Made by a program: the position numbers and the translations under genes. A stretch of 64,000 bases of DNA. It comes from Clostridium ljungdahlii DSM 13528. Lineage in GTDB: Bacteria; Bacillota; Clostridia; Clostridiales; Clostridiaceae. The notes under the pieces were generated by a model. That model saw only the letters and a program-made list of their open reading frames with translations. It searched no databases and was not told the DNA's origin. Positions 6,540 to 14,846 of this stretch are shown one piece after another. Every line of letters starts with the position of its first letter. The stretch's first letter is position 1. The stretch lies in NCBI RefSeq assembly GCF_000143685.1, contig NC_014328.1, positions 2,294,001-2,358,000 on the forward strand. The letters are read 5' to 3'.

Positions 6540-7880
6540 ATGAGTAGTATTTCGCGAAGAATTGAAAAATTGCCAGCTACACACATGCTTTGGACAGTGT
6601 TGTTTTTGTCAGGTATTGGATGGTTGTTTGATGCCATGGATCAAGGCATGATGGCTGGTGTAATGGCTTCAATTGGAAAATCATGGAGGCTTACTCCTGC
6701 CGATTTAGGCTTACTCGGAAGTGCTTCGGCAGTGGGAATGGCTATTGGTGCCGCTGTAGCTGGAATGGTCGCTGACAAATATGGTAGAAGAACAGTCGTT
6801 ACATTTACTCTTGTTCTATATGGATTAGCCAGTGCCGTATCCGGTATTTCTCCTAACTTTAGTATATTATTGTTGTTACGATTTTTAACTGGATTAGGTC
6901 TAGGTGGAGAGCTGCCGGCAGCATCTACTTTGGTTAGTGAATTTTCACCTGCTAAATCCCGGGGTCGGATGGTTGTTTTGTTAGAAAGTTTCTGGGCTTG
7001 GGGATGGATTGCTTCAGCTTTAATTGCTTACCTTTTGATACCAGTATATGGATGGCGCATTGGATTTTTCTTAGGAGGAATACCAGCACTGTATGCAGCC
7101 TATCTGAGAAGAAATATTCCAGAATCTCCTCGATACTTGGAACAAAAAGGACGTCTGAAAGAAGCAGATGGAATTGTACGTAAAATGGAACAACAGGCTG
7201 GAATAATTAATAATGAAATAGCTGTAACCGATTTGTCCAAAAATAAAAAAATGAATAGTATCACTCTTGCTGATTTATGGTCCAAAGCTTATTTTAGGCG
7301 CACCATTGTGCTGTGGGTTCTATGGTTAGGTATTAATTTTGGATATTATGGGTTTGTTTTATGGACTCCGACTCTGCTTGTTGGCAAAGGGTTCAGCTTA
7401 GTAAAGGGATTTCAATTTACATTAATTATGAGCATTGCCCAACTGCCCGGATATTACAGTGCAGCCTATCTAATAGAAAAGATTGGTCGTAAAGTAGTTC
7501 TAGTAGTCTACTTAATAGGTACCTCCTTATCAGCATATTTATTTGGTCAAGCAACATCTGCAGTTACTGTGCTTGTTTTCGGATGCCTACTTTACTTCTT
7601 CAGTCTAGGAGCTTGGGGTGCAGTGTACGCTTATACACCGGAAGTTTATCCTACACGTGTTAGAGGCAGTGGAGCCGGTTGGGCAGCTGCAATTGGCCGT
7701 ATTGGTGCCATCGCTGCTCCTTACATCGTTGGATTGGTGTATGAAACTAAAGGTAAACAAGCTGGCTTCACTTATGTATTTCTTATGCTAACTATAGTGT
7801 TCGCAGTAGTTGCATTAGTAGTTGCTCTAGTTGGTATTGAAACTAAAGGTCGATCCCTTGATGAAATAAATGTGTCTTAA
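6540..7880 (+). CDS. MFS transporter (sugar-porter/niacin- or aromatic-acid-like group)
   Basis: The 446-residue protein has 12 predicted membrane helices. MFS motifs include DAMDQGMMAGV in TM1, GMVADKYGRRT in the TM2-3 loop, FLTGLGLGGELPAASTLVSE in TM4, and PESPRYLEQKGR in the central loop. The C-terminal IETKGRSLDEIN is nearly the same ending as its paralogue at 3181. These proton symporters carry aromatic acids, nicotinate or similar compounds; the substrate is not deducible. Codon choice is richer in G/C (for example GCC, CCG, CGC) than in neighbours, which suggests acquisition from another Firmicute. The SD is weak (AAGAAAGTGATG). The promoter at 6347 carries a palindrome that may make it inducible. 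Confidence 0.83.
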   Translation: MSSISRRIEKLPATHMLWTVLFLSGIGWLFDAMDQGMMAGVMASIGKSWRLTPADLGLLGSASAVGMAIGAAVAGMVADKYGRRTVVTFTLVLYGLASAVSGISPNFSILLLLRFLTGLGLGGELPAASTLVSEFSPAKSRGRMVVLLESFWAWGWIASALIAYLLIPVYGWRIGFFLGGIPALYAAYLRRNIPESPRYLEQKGRLKEADGIVRKMEQQAGIINNEIAVTDLSKNKKMNSITLADLWSKAYFRRTIVLWVLWLGINFGYYGFVLWTPTLLVGKGFSLVKGFQFTLIMSIAQLPGYYSAAYLIEKIGRKVVLVVYLIGTSLSAYLFGQATSAVTVLVFGCLLYFFSLGAWGAVYAYTPEVYPTRVRGSGAGWAAAIGRIGAIAAPYIVGLVYETKGKQAGFTYVFLMLTIVFAVVALVVALVGIETKGRSLDEINVS

Positions 7881-7917
7881 CTCTATCTTTTATTATGAAA
7901 TCTCTTTTCCTACTATT

Positions 7918-7950
7918 AGAGAAGCCCAAATCTATGATTTGGGCTTCTCT
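7918..7950. terminator. Perfect 15-bp hairpin after the MFS gene
   Basis: AGAGAAGCCCAAATC (7918-7932) and GATTTGGGCTTCTCT (7936-7950) form a perfect stem with a 3-base loop. It lies between convergent genes but lacks a T-run on either strand, so termination is uncertain. Its core, CCCAAATC-TNT-GATTTGG, resembles the hairpin inside the loop insert of element copies 2 and 4. Confidence 0.5.
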
Positions 7951-8004
7951 GCTTAACTGGTGGATAGGGATACATTTAAATATGTTTCCATATGTTGAAA
8001 GTGA

Positions 8005-8463
8005 TTATTTACATACATCAACCCATGTTCCAGAAGTTACGTTTGATAGTTCTTCTGGAGTAATTTTTACAGCAGAGTTACGTGAGCCAGCAGCAGGATA
8101 TACATATTCAAATTTTTTTAGTGATTCATCAAGATAAGTATCCATTTGAGTTTTTAATCCAAATGGACAAACTCCTCCTACTGGATGCCCGGTAAATTCA
8201 AGTACTTCATCAGCACTTAACATCTTGGCTTTTGTGTGAAAATAATCTTTAAATTTTCTATTGTCAATTTTTGCATCGCCTTCTGATAATATAAGTATAT
8301 TTCTATCTTTTAATTTAAAGGCCATAGTTTTAGCTATTAAAGCAGGCTCAACTCCAAGAGCGTTAGCTGCTAATTCAACGGTAGCAGTACTTTGACCCAT
8401 TTGGATTATTTCAAGAGATAAATTGTTATCTTTGAAATACTGTTTTACACTTTCTAAACTCAT
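8005..8463 (-). CDS. YbaK/EbsC-type Cys-tRNA(Pro)/aminoacyl-tRNA deacylase
   Basis: The 152-residue protein has the YbaK/prolyl-tRNA editing domain over its whole length. Markers are the lysine in EPALIAKTMAFKL (near residue 45), the glycine-rich GHPVGGVCPFGLK (near 92-104) and a C-terminal GSRNSAVKITPEEL. The family hydrolyses mischarged tRNAs in trans, protecting translation in the cytosol. ATG at 8463 is chosen over TTG at 8466 because GGGAG lies 7 bases before it. The gene stands alone with element copy 2 immediately upstream. Confidence 0.88.
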   Translation of the reverse strand: MSLESVKQYFKDNNLSLEIIQMGQSTATVELAANALGVEPALIAKTMAFKLKDRNILILSEGDAKIDNRKFKDYFHTKAKMLSADEVLEFTGHPVGGVCPFGLKTQMDTYLDESLKKFEYVYPAAGSRNSAVKITPEELSNVTSGTWVDVCK

Positions 8464-8490
8464 CAAATCACTCCCAATTATGTATATTTA

Positions 8491-8676
8491 TAAATAGAGT
8501 TCTTGGTATCAGGTTGAGTTTTGACTCTACCTGATGCTTAGAAATCGTTATCCAGGCGCGTAGCAGTGCTTATCCCCCACTTTGATAGAAAAGCAGATAT
8601 CCCAAATCTTTGATTTGGTGATAGTCGCTTTCGCTGTGTGCGATGGGGGTGTTAACAATGGTAGCGATCGGATAAA
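8491..8676 (+). repeat. Structured intergenic element, copy 2 (long form, 186 bp)
   Basis: Same ends as copy 1 (TAAATAGAGTTC to CGGATAAA) and same orientation. Hairpin 1 has GTATCAGGT pairing ACCTGATGC, with a G-U change. The loop of hairpin 2 carries an extra module from about 8588 to 8642 that contains its own hairpin CCAAATC-TTT-GATTTGG. This 55-base module is identical to the one in copy 4. The copy occupies most of the 313-base gap between the YbaK gene and the lipoprotein gene. Confidence 0.88.
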
Positions 8677-8779
8677 ATAATTATTAAAATTAAGTATAAA
8701 TAAATACCTACTCTTTTACAAGGTAAATATTGTATGAAAATATAATCTTCAATTTCTTTCAAGACAATCATTTTATCAC

Positions 8780-9712
8780 CTAGGGATTACCCATGCCTTT
8801 AATTTTCCATCCATTTGCATATTTTTTCAACGTGACAAACGTACCATCTTTACTATTATCACTATTAAGCCAAGCAGTATCAACTTCCACTTCTGTTCTA
8901 TTACCAACATTTTTTATGGCTAAGTGATTTTCAGAGTCTTTAAGAATAAAGGATATTGGCTTAATGTTTGCCATACCTTCAACCATAGAGTTCATTTTAA
9001 CGAATTTTAGATTATAAAGAAGATCTTCCCGAGCCTTTCCTTGATCTATTCCAAGATTATCTGTAAGAGAATCAAGCATTACAGTTGGGGCTAAACATTC
9101 ATAAGCTCTTGTCTTATCACCATCATTAATAGCTTTAAAATACGTTTTTACTACATCCACTGGATCAAGTGAAGCAATGTCTTTATTTTTCCCAAGTTCA
9201 GTAAACAAACTCTTTTTCTGAACCCAATCTTCAAAATCTAATCCTGTAATATCCTTTAAATAATGTTTCTTCACTGAAGGACCAATTTCAAATTGATTAA
9301 AAGCTAACCAAGCACCAACTACCTTTTGATTATTAACCAATAATACTAGATTAGAAGGATATTTCTTATATTTACTGAGATCTGAAGCATCCGGAAGTCC
9401 ATCAACCAAAGAATATCTCCATACATCAACAGTTGTTCCTTTTAACGGTGTCAAGTCGAGGCCTACATCTTTTGAAAACTCATTTGCTAGCTGCCAAAAT
9501 AGTCCTATGGGATATTGACCTGGACCCACATTCCATGTTTTAGGAACATCAACTTTAAATTTATGTGGATTTTTTTGAACTTTTAAATCATAAAATTTTA
9601 AGAATGCTTGTGGAGTAAGATCTGACTTAACAGCATTTGTACTTTTATCGGATTTACCACATCCAGATAGCAGCATCATAAAAATTATTATGAATAAAAA
9701 AATTTTTTTCAT
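8780..9712 (-). CDS. Secreted lipoprotein with C-terminal DUF4829/NTF2-like domain
   Basis: The 310-residue precursor begins MKKIFLFIIIFMMLLSGCGK, a signal peptide with lipobox LLSGC, so the mature protein should be anchored by Cys18 on the outer face of the membrane. The middle (residues about 30-180) has no clear relative. The C-terminal third (DVVKTYFKAINDGDKTRAYECL ... WLNSDNSKDGTFVTLKKYANGWKI, split by about 80 residues) looks like the DUF4829/NTF2-like fold found in clostridial lipoproteins. ATG at 9712 is preferred to TTG at 9718 because AGAGG lies just upstream. Function unknown; it may sense or bind a ligand at the cell surface. Confidence 0.75.
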   Translation of the reverse strand: MKKIFLFIIIFMMLLSGCGKSDKSTNAVKSDLTPQAFLKFYDLKVQKNPHKFKVDVPKTWNVGPGQYPIGLFWQLANEFSKDVGLDLTPLKGTTVDVWRYSLVDGLPDASDLSKYKKYPSNLVLLVNNQKVVGAWLAFNQFEIGPSVKKHYLKDITGLDFEDWVQKKSLFTELGKNKDIASLDPVDVVKTYFKAINDGDKTRAYECLAPTVMLDSLTDNLGIDQGKAREDLLYNLKFVKMNSMVEGMANIKPISFILKDSENHLAIKNVGNRTEVEVDTAWLNSDNSKDGTFVTLKKYANGWKIKGMGNP

Positions 9713-9791
9713 AAACAACCTCTCTATTATTTAATATTTAGTTGCAATTAAATCAGCGGACATACATTTTAAAATAAGCTGCATACTGGAA

Positions 9792-10037
9792 TCAACATCC
9801 AACATTATGAATAATTTTATTAGCTTTTTCTATTTCTTTGGATTCGATATATATTTCATAGTGTTCATGTCCACTTTTTCTTCCATTATGTCTTATTATT
9901 TTAGTCTTTACTTTAATACCATTGCTAATAAGCTTATATTTTATCATACAATATTTTTCTACTGTTGTAGCGAAAAAGACCATTTCCCAACTATTCCTCT
10001 TAAAATATTGAAAAAGCTTTTTTAACAAAAATATCAC
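9792..10037 (-). CDS. Small hypothetical protein, DUF2007-like
   Basis: The 81-residue protein has a basic N terminus followed by WEMVFFATTVEKYCMIKYKL and ends HYEIYIESKEIEKANKIIHN. A strand, helix and closing strand-helix pattern of this sort is seen in DUF2007-type proteins, where a short alpha-beta domain carries a YxIxV...A...I signature; the resemblance is only by eye. The start is uncertain. GTG at 10037 sits almost on the SD AGAGGAA, whereas TTG at 10028 has better spacing. Function unknown. Confidence 0.5.
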   Translation of the reverse strand: MIFLLKKLFQYFKRNSWEMVFFATTVEKYCMIKYKLISNGIKVKTKIIRHNGRKSGHEHYEIYIESKEIEKANKIIHNVGC

Positions 10038-10109
10038 TTCCTCTGCTATTACCTGAAGTTTATTATATCATCTATATGTTTATTATATATAACTTATATG
10101 TATTCATCA

Positions 10110-10191
10110 ATTAGATTAGGTAGTCATAGGATAACGAGTTCTAAGCATCAGGTGGAGCCAAAACTCCATCTAATGCTTAGAACTCTGTTTA
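10110..10191 (-). repeat. Structured element, copy 3 (truncated and rearranged)
   Basis: In minus orientation the copy starts TAAACAGAGTTC, forms hairpin 1 (GCATTAGAT pairing ACCTGATGC, inner GGAG/CTCC) and reaches CGTTATCC. Instead of the usual internal sequence it then reads TATGACTACCTAATCTAAT. That is the reverse complement of the right-end sequence of copy 4 (ATTAGAGCAGGTAGTCAT). The remaining part of the second domain is missing. Confidence 0.75.
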
Positions 10192-10268
10192 CATTTAAAT
10201 GATAAAAACTTACTTTATCAAAGTGAGATTTTTTTGCTTCAGTCAATAGTGTTAAATTTTAATATATT

Positions 10269-10865
10269 TTATTTGCCAGCAGCAGCGGAAATCATTGCTT
10301 TCACATTTTCTATCTTTGCATTTGCAGGTATATCACAACCAGATGATAGAATAAATCCTGGCCCCATATCTTTTATTAGGTGAGAGCTGTAATCATATAC
10401 CTCATCAGGAGTTCCAAGAGCAAATTTTGAAGCCTGAACATCTCCTTTAATACACATACGATCTCCTAGTTTTTCTTTAATTTTATAAATATCTGTAGTA
10501 CCATCTGTTTCAAATACACAAGTACCTTTTGGAAACTCTTTAAAATAGTCAAGTCCACGTTTCCAATTGGAATCAGCATGAAAACTTGCAGCTGCTCCTG
10601 TCTCTATTATAGCGTCAGTTATCTTTTTAAGATTTTTCCATACAAATTTTTCCCAAAGTTTAGGATTATAGAAATCAGGACATCCTCGCCCCATAGCTAT
10701 GAATACGCCTAAATATACTGTGGACATTTAGTTATTACTTCATTTAATACATCTAAATCTAAGTTTATCTTTGAAGCAAAATAATCATCTCTAAAAGTCT
10801 CAAATCCTTTATTTATTATAGTATCATAATCATCTTTTATGGTATCAGTTATTGGAGGGCATAAA
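10269..10865 (-). pseudogene. Broken UroD-family (COG0407) methyltransferase-type gene
   Basis: A 152-codon frame (10727 to 10269) encodes only the C-terminal half of a UroD-like protein: GRGCPDFYNPKLWEKFVW, AASFHADSNWKRGLDYF, CVFETDGTTDIYKIK and FILSSGCDIPANAKIENVKA. It keeps His in SFHAD and Cys in SSGC of the metal site. Directly upstream in another frame lies an earlier part of the protein (CPPITDTIKDDYDTIINKGF ... LDLDVLNEVITKCPQYI, stop). So the gene has a frameshift or small deletion near 10705 and has lost roughly its first third, ending in the terminator of the next gene. Family members are about 380 residues. No SD is seen for the 10727 ATG. I infer a non-functional relic of a corrinoid-linked methyltransferase paralogue. 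Confidence 0.75.
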
Positions 10866-10926
10866 AAGGCACTGAATATTATTCCTCATTAAAAAGGTTC
10901 TAATGAAATAAGATTCAGTGCTTTTT
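10863..10926 (-). terminator. Intrinsic terminator of the flavoprotein gene
   Basis: AAAAAGGCACTGAAT pairs with ATTCAGTGCTTTTT across a 35-base loop. On the minus strand a run of T follows the stem. It lies 30 bases after the stop of the gene at 10957. Confidence 0.75.
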
Positions 10927-10956
10927 AAGATTCTTACCCGGAGATAAGAATAAGTA

Positions 10957-12987
10957 TTAGATATGAAGAGCAGCCTGGAATGCCTGGTTAACAGCTGTGC
11001 CGATTGTACCAACTTTCTGGCAGTCACCAACTATATAAACATTGGTTTCAGGAGCACAGTGGCGAAGTTTTTCTACAGTATCTGTTCTCGAACGCATTCC
11101 CATAGCAAGCAGTACCGTATCTGCTTCATACATAGCAGTTTTTCCAGTTTCAATATTATCACAAATAACCTCAGTATCACAAATTTCTTTAAGGCGATTC
11201 AAGTATTTTACAGGAATACCTTTGTCTTTAAGTATAGTCCGAAATTCCTTAGCACTTGTGCCTGAACTTTGTATCAGCTTGGAAAAGCTCTTTTTTTGAT
11301 CTTCCATTTCGATAACGATTACATCTTTTCCTTCATTATGGAATTCAATTGCAGCTTCAATACCAACGGCACCGGCACCTACAATAACAATTTTATCTCC
11401 AACAAGACTTTTGTCAGATTCAGCATCAATGGCCCAGTGTACATGCTTTTTATTAATTCCCGGAATACTCAAAGGAATGATAGGATCCGAACCAACTGCA
11501 ATTATAATTGCATCGTAATTCTGAGTATCAAGCATATCCTGTGTTGCATCTGTATTAAATAAAATTTTTGCACCTGCAGCTTTGCACTGTGCAGCTGTGT
11601 GTTTAAGCCATTTCAAATAATCCTGGCAATCAATTTTAAATGGAGGAAGTGCAGCTCCTTGTACATTACCACCAATTGATCCGGATTTTTCATAAAGAGT
11701 TACATCGTGTCCGCGGTCAAGTAATGTCTGCATTGCCTGGATTCCACCAGGGCCTCCTCCTATTACAGCAACTTTCTTCTTAACAGGTGCCTTTGGAACA
11801 ACACCATCTCTAAGTTCACTTGTCATTCCTGAAATAGGGTTAACAGCGCAATATATTGGTTTGGGAATAAAAAGATGTTTTGTACAAGTATCGCAGCGTA
11901 AACATGGCCGCCTGTCTTCAGGACGGTTTTCAGCATACTTTCTAGGCATATCAGGATCTGCCATAAGTGGACGACACATAGCAACGAAATCAGCCCATCC
12001 ATTAGCAATGATTTTTTCAGCATCTTCAATACTTGTAATAGAACCTACTGTAGTTACAAGGAGATCAGGATAAGCTTTCTTTACATCCCGTGCAAAATGA
12101 ACATTAAAGCAGCGATCCATCATATAGTTTTGGCACCAATTACGGTAATATTTCATATTGAAGTCACTGTGAAGTCCAGCAGAAACGTGAAGAATATCAA
12201 TATGATCTTTTAATAATCCGATAAGTTCAAGTGTTTCTTTAAAATGCATACCTTCTTCTGCAATTTCATCAGCAGAAATACGAAATTCGATTACGAAGTC
12301 CTCACCGACTTTTCTGCGGATAGCATCACATACTTCAATAGCAAAACGTGCCCTGTTCTCAATTGAACCACCATACTCATCTGTTCTATGATTGTAAAGC
12401 GGGCTGGTAAACTGTGAAATAAGGTTACCATGTCCACCATGAACAAGACAGATATCCATTCCTGCTCTTTTCATACGCGCAGCAGCATTGGCATATTTTT
12501 CAACAGTTTGTACAATTTTTTCATGTGTCATTTCAATTGCAGGTATAGGATCTCTTCCAAGTGCTGCAGAACGCGTAGCCTCACTTGAAGAAATATTCGG
12601 TGATGAACTGTAAGGAGCGTGGCCCACAGTTTCAAAAGCCGTATTTTCACCATTATGATTAATCTCCAAAGAAGCATGACAACCATACTGTTTGCCCATA
12701 TCAGCATATAATGTTAACGGGAAAATGCATCTGTCATCCTTAAGGTCAAGCTGAAAAGCTTCATCTTTAGATTCTGTAATATCAATGGAACAGTTGCCGA
12801 CATACAATGTGCATACCCCACCACGTGCAAACATACGGAACCAGTCTACAAATTCCGGTGTAACTAGGCCATCAGTACTGGCAAGATTGGGAGATGGTGG
12901 TGCAAGAACAATACGATTTTTAAAATCTATTCCTCTTATTTTAATAGGTGAGAATACATGTTGAAATTTTGATCTCATTTCATTCAT
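10957..12987 (-). CDS. NADH:flavin oxidoreductase, 2,4-dienoyl-CoA reductase/enoate reductase-like (OYE-FeS-FAD)
   Basis: The 676-residue protein has an N-terminal old-yellow-enzyme TIM barrel (residues about 8-350; FSPIKIRGIDFKNRIVLAPP, LVHGGHGNLISQFTSPLYNHR, DEYGGSIENRARF). A 4Fe-4S motif follows (CLRCDTC...C near 365-380). The C-terminal part is a FAD/NAD(P) pyridine-nucleotide disulfide reductase domain (VAVIGGGPGGIQAM near 410, IVIVGAGAVGIEAA near 525). This is the FadH/BaiCD/enoate-reductase layout, which reduces activated C=C bonds with NAD(P)H. The substrate may be an enoate, dienoyl-CoA or steroid-like enone. Codon use is more GC-rich than flanking housekeeping genes, hinting at transfer. 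Start ATG is preceded by AAAGG. It is monocistronic, with its own terminator. Confidence 0.85.
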   Translation of the reverse strand: MNEMRSKFQHVFSPIKIRGIDFKNRIVLAPPSPNLASTDGLVTPEFVDWFRMFARGGVCTLYVGNCSIDITESKDEAFQLDLKDDRCIFPLTLYADMGKQYGCHASLEINHNGENTAFETVGHAPYSSSPNISSSEATRSAALGRDPIPAIEMTHEKIVQTVEKYANAAARMKRAGMDICLVHGGHGNLISQFTSPLYNHRTDEYGGSIENRARFAIEVCDAIRRKVGEDFVIEFRISADEIAEEGMHFKETLELIGLLKDHIDILHVSAGLHSDFNMKYYRNWCQNYMMDRCFNVHFARDVKKAYPDLLVTTVGSITSIEDAEKIIANGWADFVAMCRPLMADPDMPRKYAENRPEDRRPCLRCDTCTKHLFIPKPIYCAVNPISGMTSELRDGVVPKAPVKKKVAVIGGGPGGIQAMQTLLDRGHDVTLYEKSGSIGGNVQGAALPPFKIDCQDYLKWLKHTAAQCKAAGAKILFNTDATQDMLDTQNYDAIIIAVGSDPIIPLSIPGINKKHVHWAIDAESDKSLVGDKIVIVGAGAVGIEAAIEFHNEGKDVIVIEMEDQKKSFSKLIQSSGTSAKEFRTILKDKGIPVKYLNRLKEICDTEVICDNIETGKTAMYEADTVLLAMGMRSRTDTVEKLRHCAPETNVYIVGDCQKVGTIGTAVNQAFQAALHI

Positions 12988-13139
12988 CCTTTCTGTTTTA
13001 AATTTTGGTATTTCATGTTTTTACATGGTATCAATATTTAACCAACTATATTTTAATAATAATCTAATTGATTTTAAGTTTAAAGACACATTATGACTAG
13101 ATTTTATATGCCATAATGTACACTATGCACACTAAAAAA

Positions 13140-13182
13140 AGTATTTAACACATAAAATAGTGAATTTTACGTGTTAAATACT
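13140..13182 (-). terminator. Terminator of the miaB-to-MGL gene block
   Basis: On the minus strand AGTATTTAACAC pairs with GTGTTAAATACT and is followed by TTTTTT. It begins 17 bases after the stop of the PLP-protein gene. Confidence 0.8.
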
Positions 13183-13198
13183 TATATCATACGCATTT

Positions 13199-14476
13199 CT
13201 ATAATATATTTGACAGAGCTATCAATATTCCAATCTTAGCATGGTCAAAAGTAAGTCCGCCTTGCAGATAACCTATATAAGGCTCTCTTATAGGTGCATC
13301 TGCAGACAACTCTATAGAAGCTCCCTGTATGAAAGCTCCAGCAGCCATTATGACCTGATCTGAATATCCGGGCATATCCCAAGGTTCACACTGGGCAAAA
13401 GAATCTACAGGAGATCCCTTTTGAATTCCGCGACAGAAATTTATAAGCTTTTCCTTGTCGTTAAACTTAATAGACTGTATTATATCGCTTCTTTTATCCG
13501 TATATTTAGGAAGTACTTCAAATCCTGCAAGTTCCATTATTCTAGAACAGAATATAGCTCCCTTTAGTGCTTCTATGGCAACGTGAGGTGCAAAAAATAA
13601 ACCTTCATATAAAAGCCTCATAACTCCAAAAGTAGAACCACATTCGCCACCTATTCCAGGTACAGTTAGTCTGTAAGATGCTTTTGCAACGCAGTCCTTC
13701 TTTCCTGCTATATATCCACCAGTTGGTGCTATTCCACCACCTATGTTTTTTATAAGTGAACCTGCTACTAAATCAGCTCCTACATCTGTAGGTTCTATGG
13801 TATCTATGAATTCACCATAACAATTGTCTACAAAGCATATTACATTAGGGTTTATACCTTTAACAAAATCTATAATTTCTTTGATTTCAGATATAAGAAG
13901 AGATTTTCTCCAGCCATAACCTGTAGATCTCTGAATATGTACTAATTTTATTGTATGATTATTTTCAAGATGTTTTTTTATGTCTTCAAAATTTATTTTG
14001 TTATCATCAGTTAAATTTACCTGTTCATAATTTACTCCATATTCTTTAAGAGAACCCGAACCCTTGTTTTCTATGCCAATTACTTCATGAAGGGTATCAT
14101 AAGGATCACCGCATACTGAAAGCATAGTATCTCCAGGGCGTAAGTTTCCAAAAAGTGCACAGCCAAGAGCATGAGTTCCATTTACAAAATGAGGCCTTAC
14201 AAGGGCACTTTCTGAATTGAATATTCTAGCATAGACTTTGTCCAATGAATCTCTACCTATATCTCCATATCCATATCCAGATGAATTTGTAAAATGGGAT
14301 TCGCTTATTCCCTCTTCTTGCAGTGCATTTAAAACTTTTAATTGATTGAATTCCCTTATTTCATCATAGTATTGAAATTGGTCTTTCACATCATTTAAAG
14401 CTCTTTCGTATAAATCAATTACCTTATCGCTTATTTTATATTTATCTTTAAGTACTTTTTTTGTTATATTTAGCAA
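13199..14476 (-). CDS. Methionine gamma-lyase/aluminium-resistance family PLP protein (YnbB-like)
   Basis: The 425-residue protein matches the COG4100 family (annotated cystathionine beta-lyase involved in aluminium resistance or methionine gamma-lyase family). It has the fold-type I PLP layout: SGYGYGDIGRD near residue 65, FVDNCYGEF near 212, and the Schiff-base lysine in AGSLIKNIGGGIAPTGGY near 240. The family is widely conserved in Firmicutes near hfq/miaA/mutL or glnR; its true substrate is not firmly known. SD GGAGG precedes the ATG by 8 bases. It is last in the block, but a terminator between hfq and this gene suggests partly separate expression. Confidence 0.85.
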   Translation of the reverse strand: MLNITKKVLKDKYKISDKVIDLYERALNDVKDQFQYYDEIREFNQLKVLNALQEEGISESHFTNSSGYGYGDIGRDSLDKVYARIFNSESALVRPHFVNGTHALGCALFGNLRPGDTMLSVCGDPYDTLHEVIGIENKGSGSLKEYGVNYEQVNLTDDNKINFEDIKKHLENNHTIKLVHIQRSTGYGWRKSLLISEIKEIIDFVKGINPNVICFVDNCYGEFIDTIEPTDVGADLVAGSLIKNIGGGIAPTGGYIAGKKDCVAKASYRLTVPGIGGECGSTFGVMRLLYEGLFFAPHVAIEALKGAIFCSRIMELAGFEVLPKYTDKRSDIIQSIKFNDKEKLINFCRGIQKGSPVDSFAQCEPWDMPGYSDQVIMAAGAFIQGASIELSADAPIREPYIGYLQGGLTFDHAKIGILIALSNIL

Positions 14477-14524
14477 AAATATTACCTCCTAAATGTATGT
14501 GTACTAAATGTCATATTAACATAT

Positions 14525-14552
14525 AAAAAAGGAATAGACAAATGTCCATTCC
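14525..14552 (-). terminator. Terminator between hfq and the PLP-protein gene
   Basis: On the minus strand GGAATGGACA pairs with TGTCTATTCC across a TT loop and is followed by TTTTTT. It begins 2 bases after the hfq stop codon and may attenuate readthrough into the gene at 13199. Confidence 0.8.
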
Positions 14553-14554
14553 CC

Positions 14555-14797
14555 CTATAGCTCATTTCCTGAAAAGTTGTTAAATAAAATGCATTTTATA
14601 GGTGTCATAGTTGAAATCGCATGTTTATATACCATCATTTGTTTACCATCACAATCCATTATAACAGTAAAGTTGTCAAAACCCTTTACATTTCCTTTAA
14701 TTTGAAATCCATTTGTTAAGTATATAGTAACTGGAATTTTATTTTTCCTTGCCCCATTTAAAAATATGTCCTGTAAGTTATTAGCTGTTTTACTCAT
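14555..14797 (-). CDS. hfq: RNA chaperone Hfq
   Basis: The 80-residue protein shows the Sm1 segment ([20 protein letters not shown]) and the Sm2 signature [10 protein letters not shown] with the family's Y-K-H motif. Hfq hexamers bind A/U-rich RNA and help small RNAs pair with mRNAs. The frame can be extended to GTG at 14806, but that codon touches GGAGG; ATG at 14797 has 9-base spacing and gives the usual [10 protein letters not shown] start. It follows miaA by 49 bases, the common miaA-hfq order, and ends at an immediate terminator. Confidence 0.95.
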   Translation of the reverse strand: MSKTANNLQDIFLNGARKNKIPVTIYLTNGFQIKGNVKGFDNFTVIMDCDGKQMMVYKHAISTMTPIKCILFNNFSGNEL

Positions 14798-14846
14798 AGT
14801 TCTCACCCTCCGTAACTTTTATTTATATTCATACAATATAATGAAT

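Noticed and set aside
7895..8137. 80-codon plus-strand ORF
   Set aside because: Overlaps the end of the YbaK-type gene on the opposite strand and contains the 7918 hairpin; no protein similarity seen.
10269..10727. 152-residue frame as an intact short UroD-like protein
   Set aside because: It lacks the N-terminal half of the barrel, has no SD, and the missing part continues upstream in another frame.
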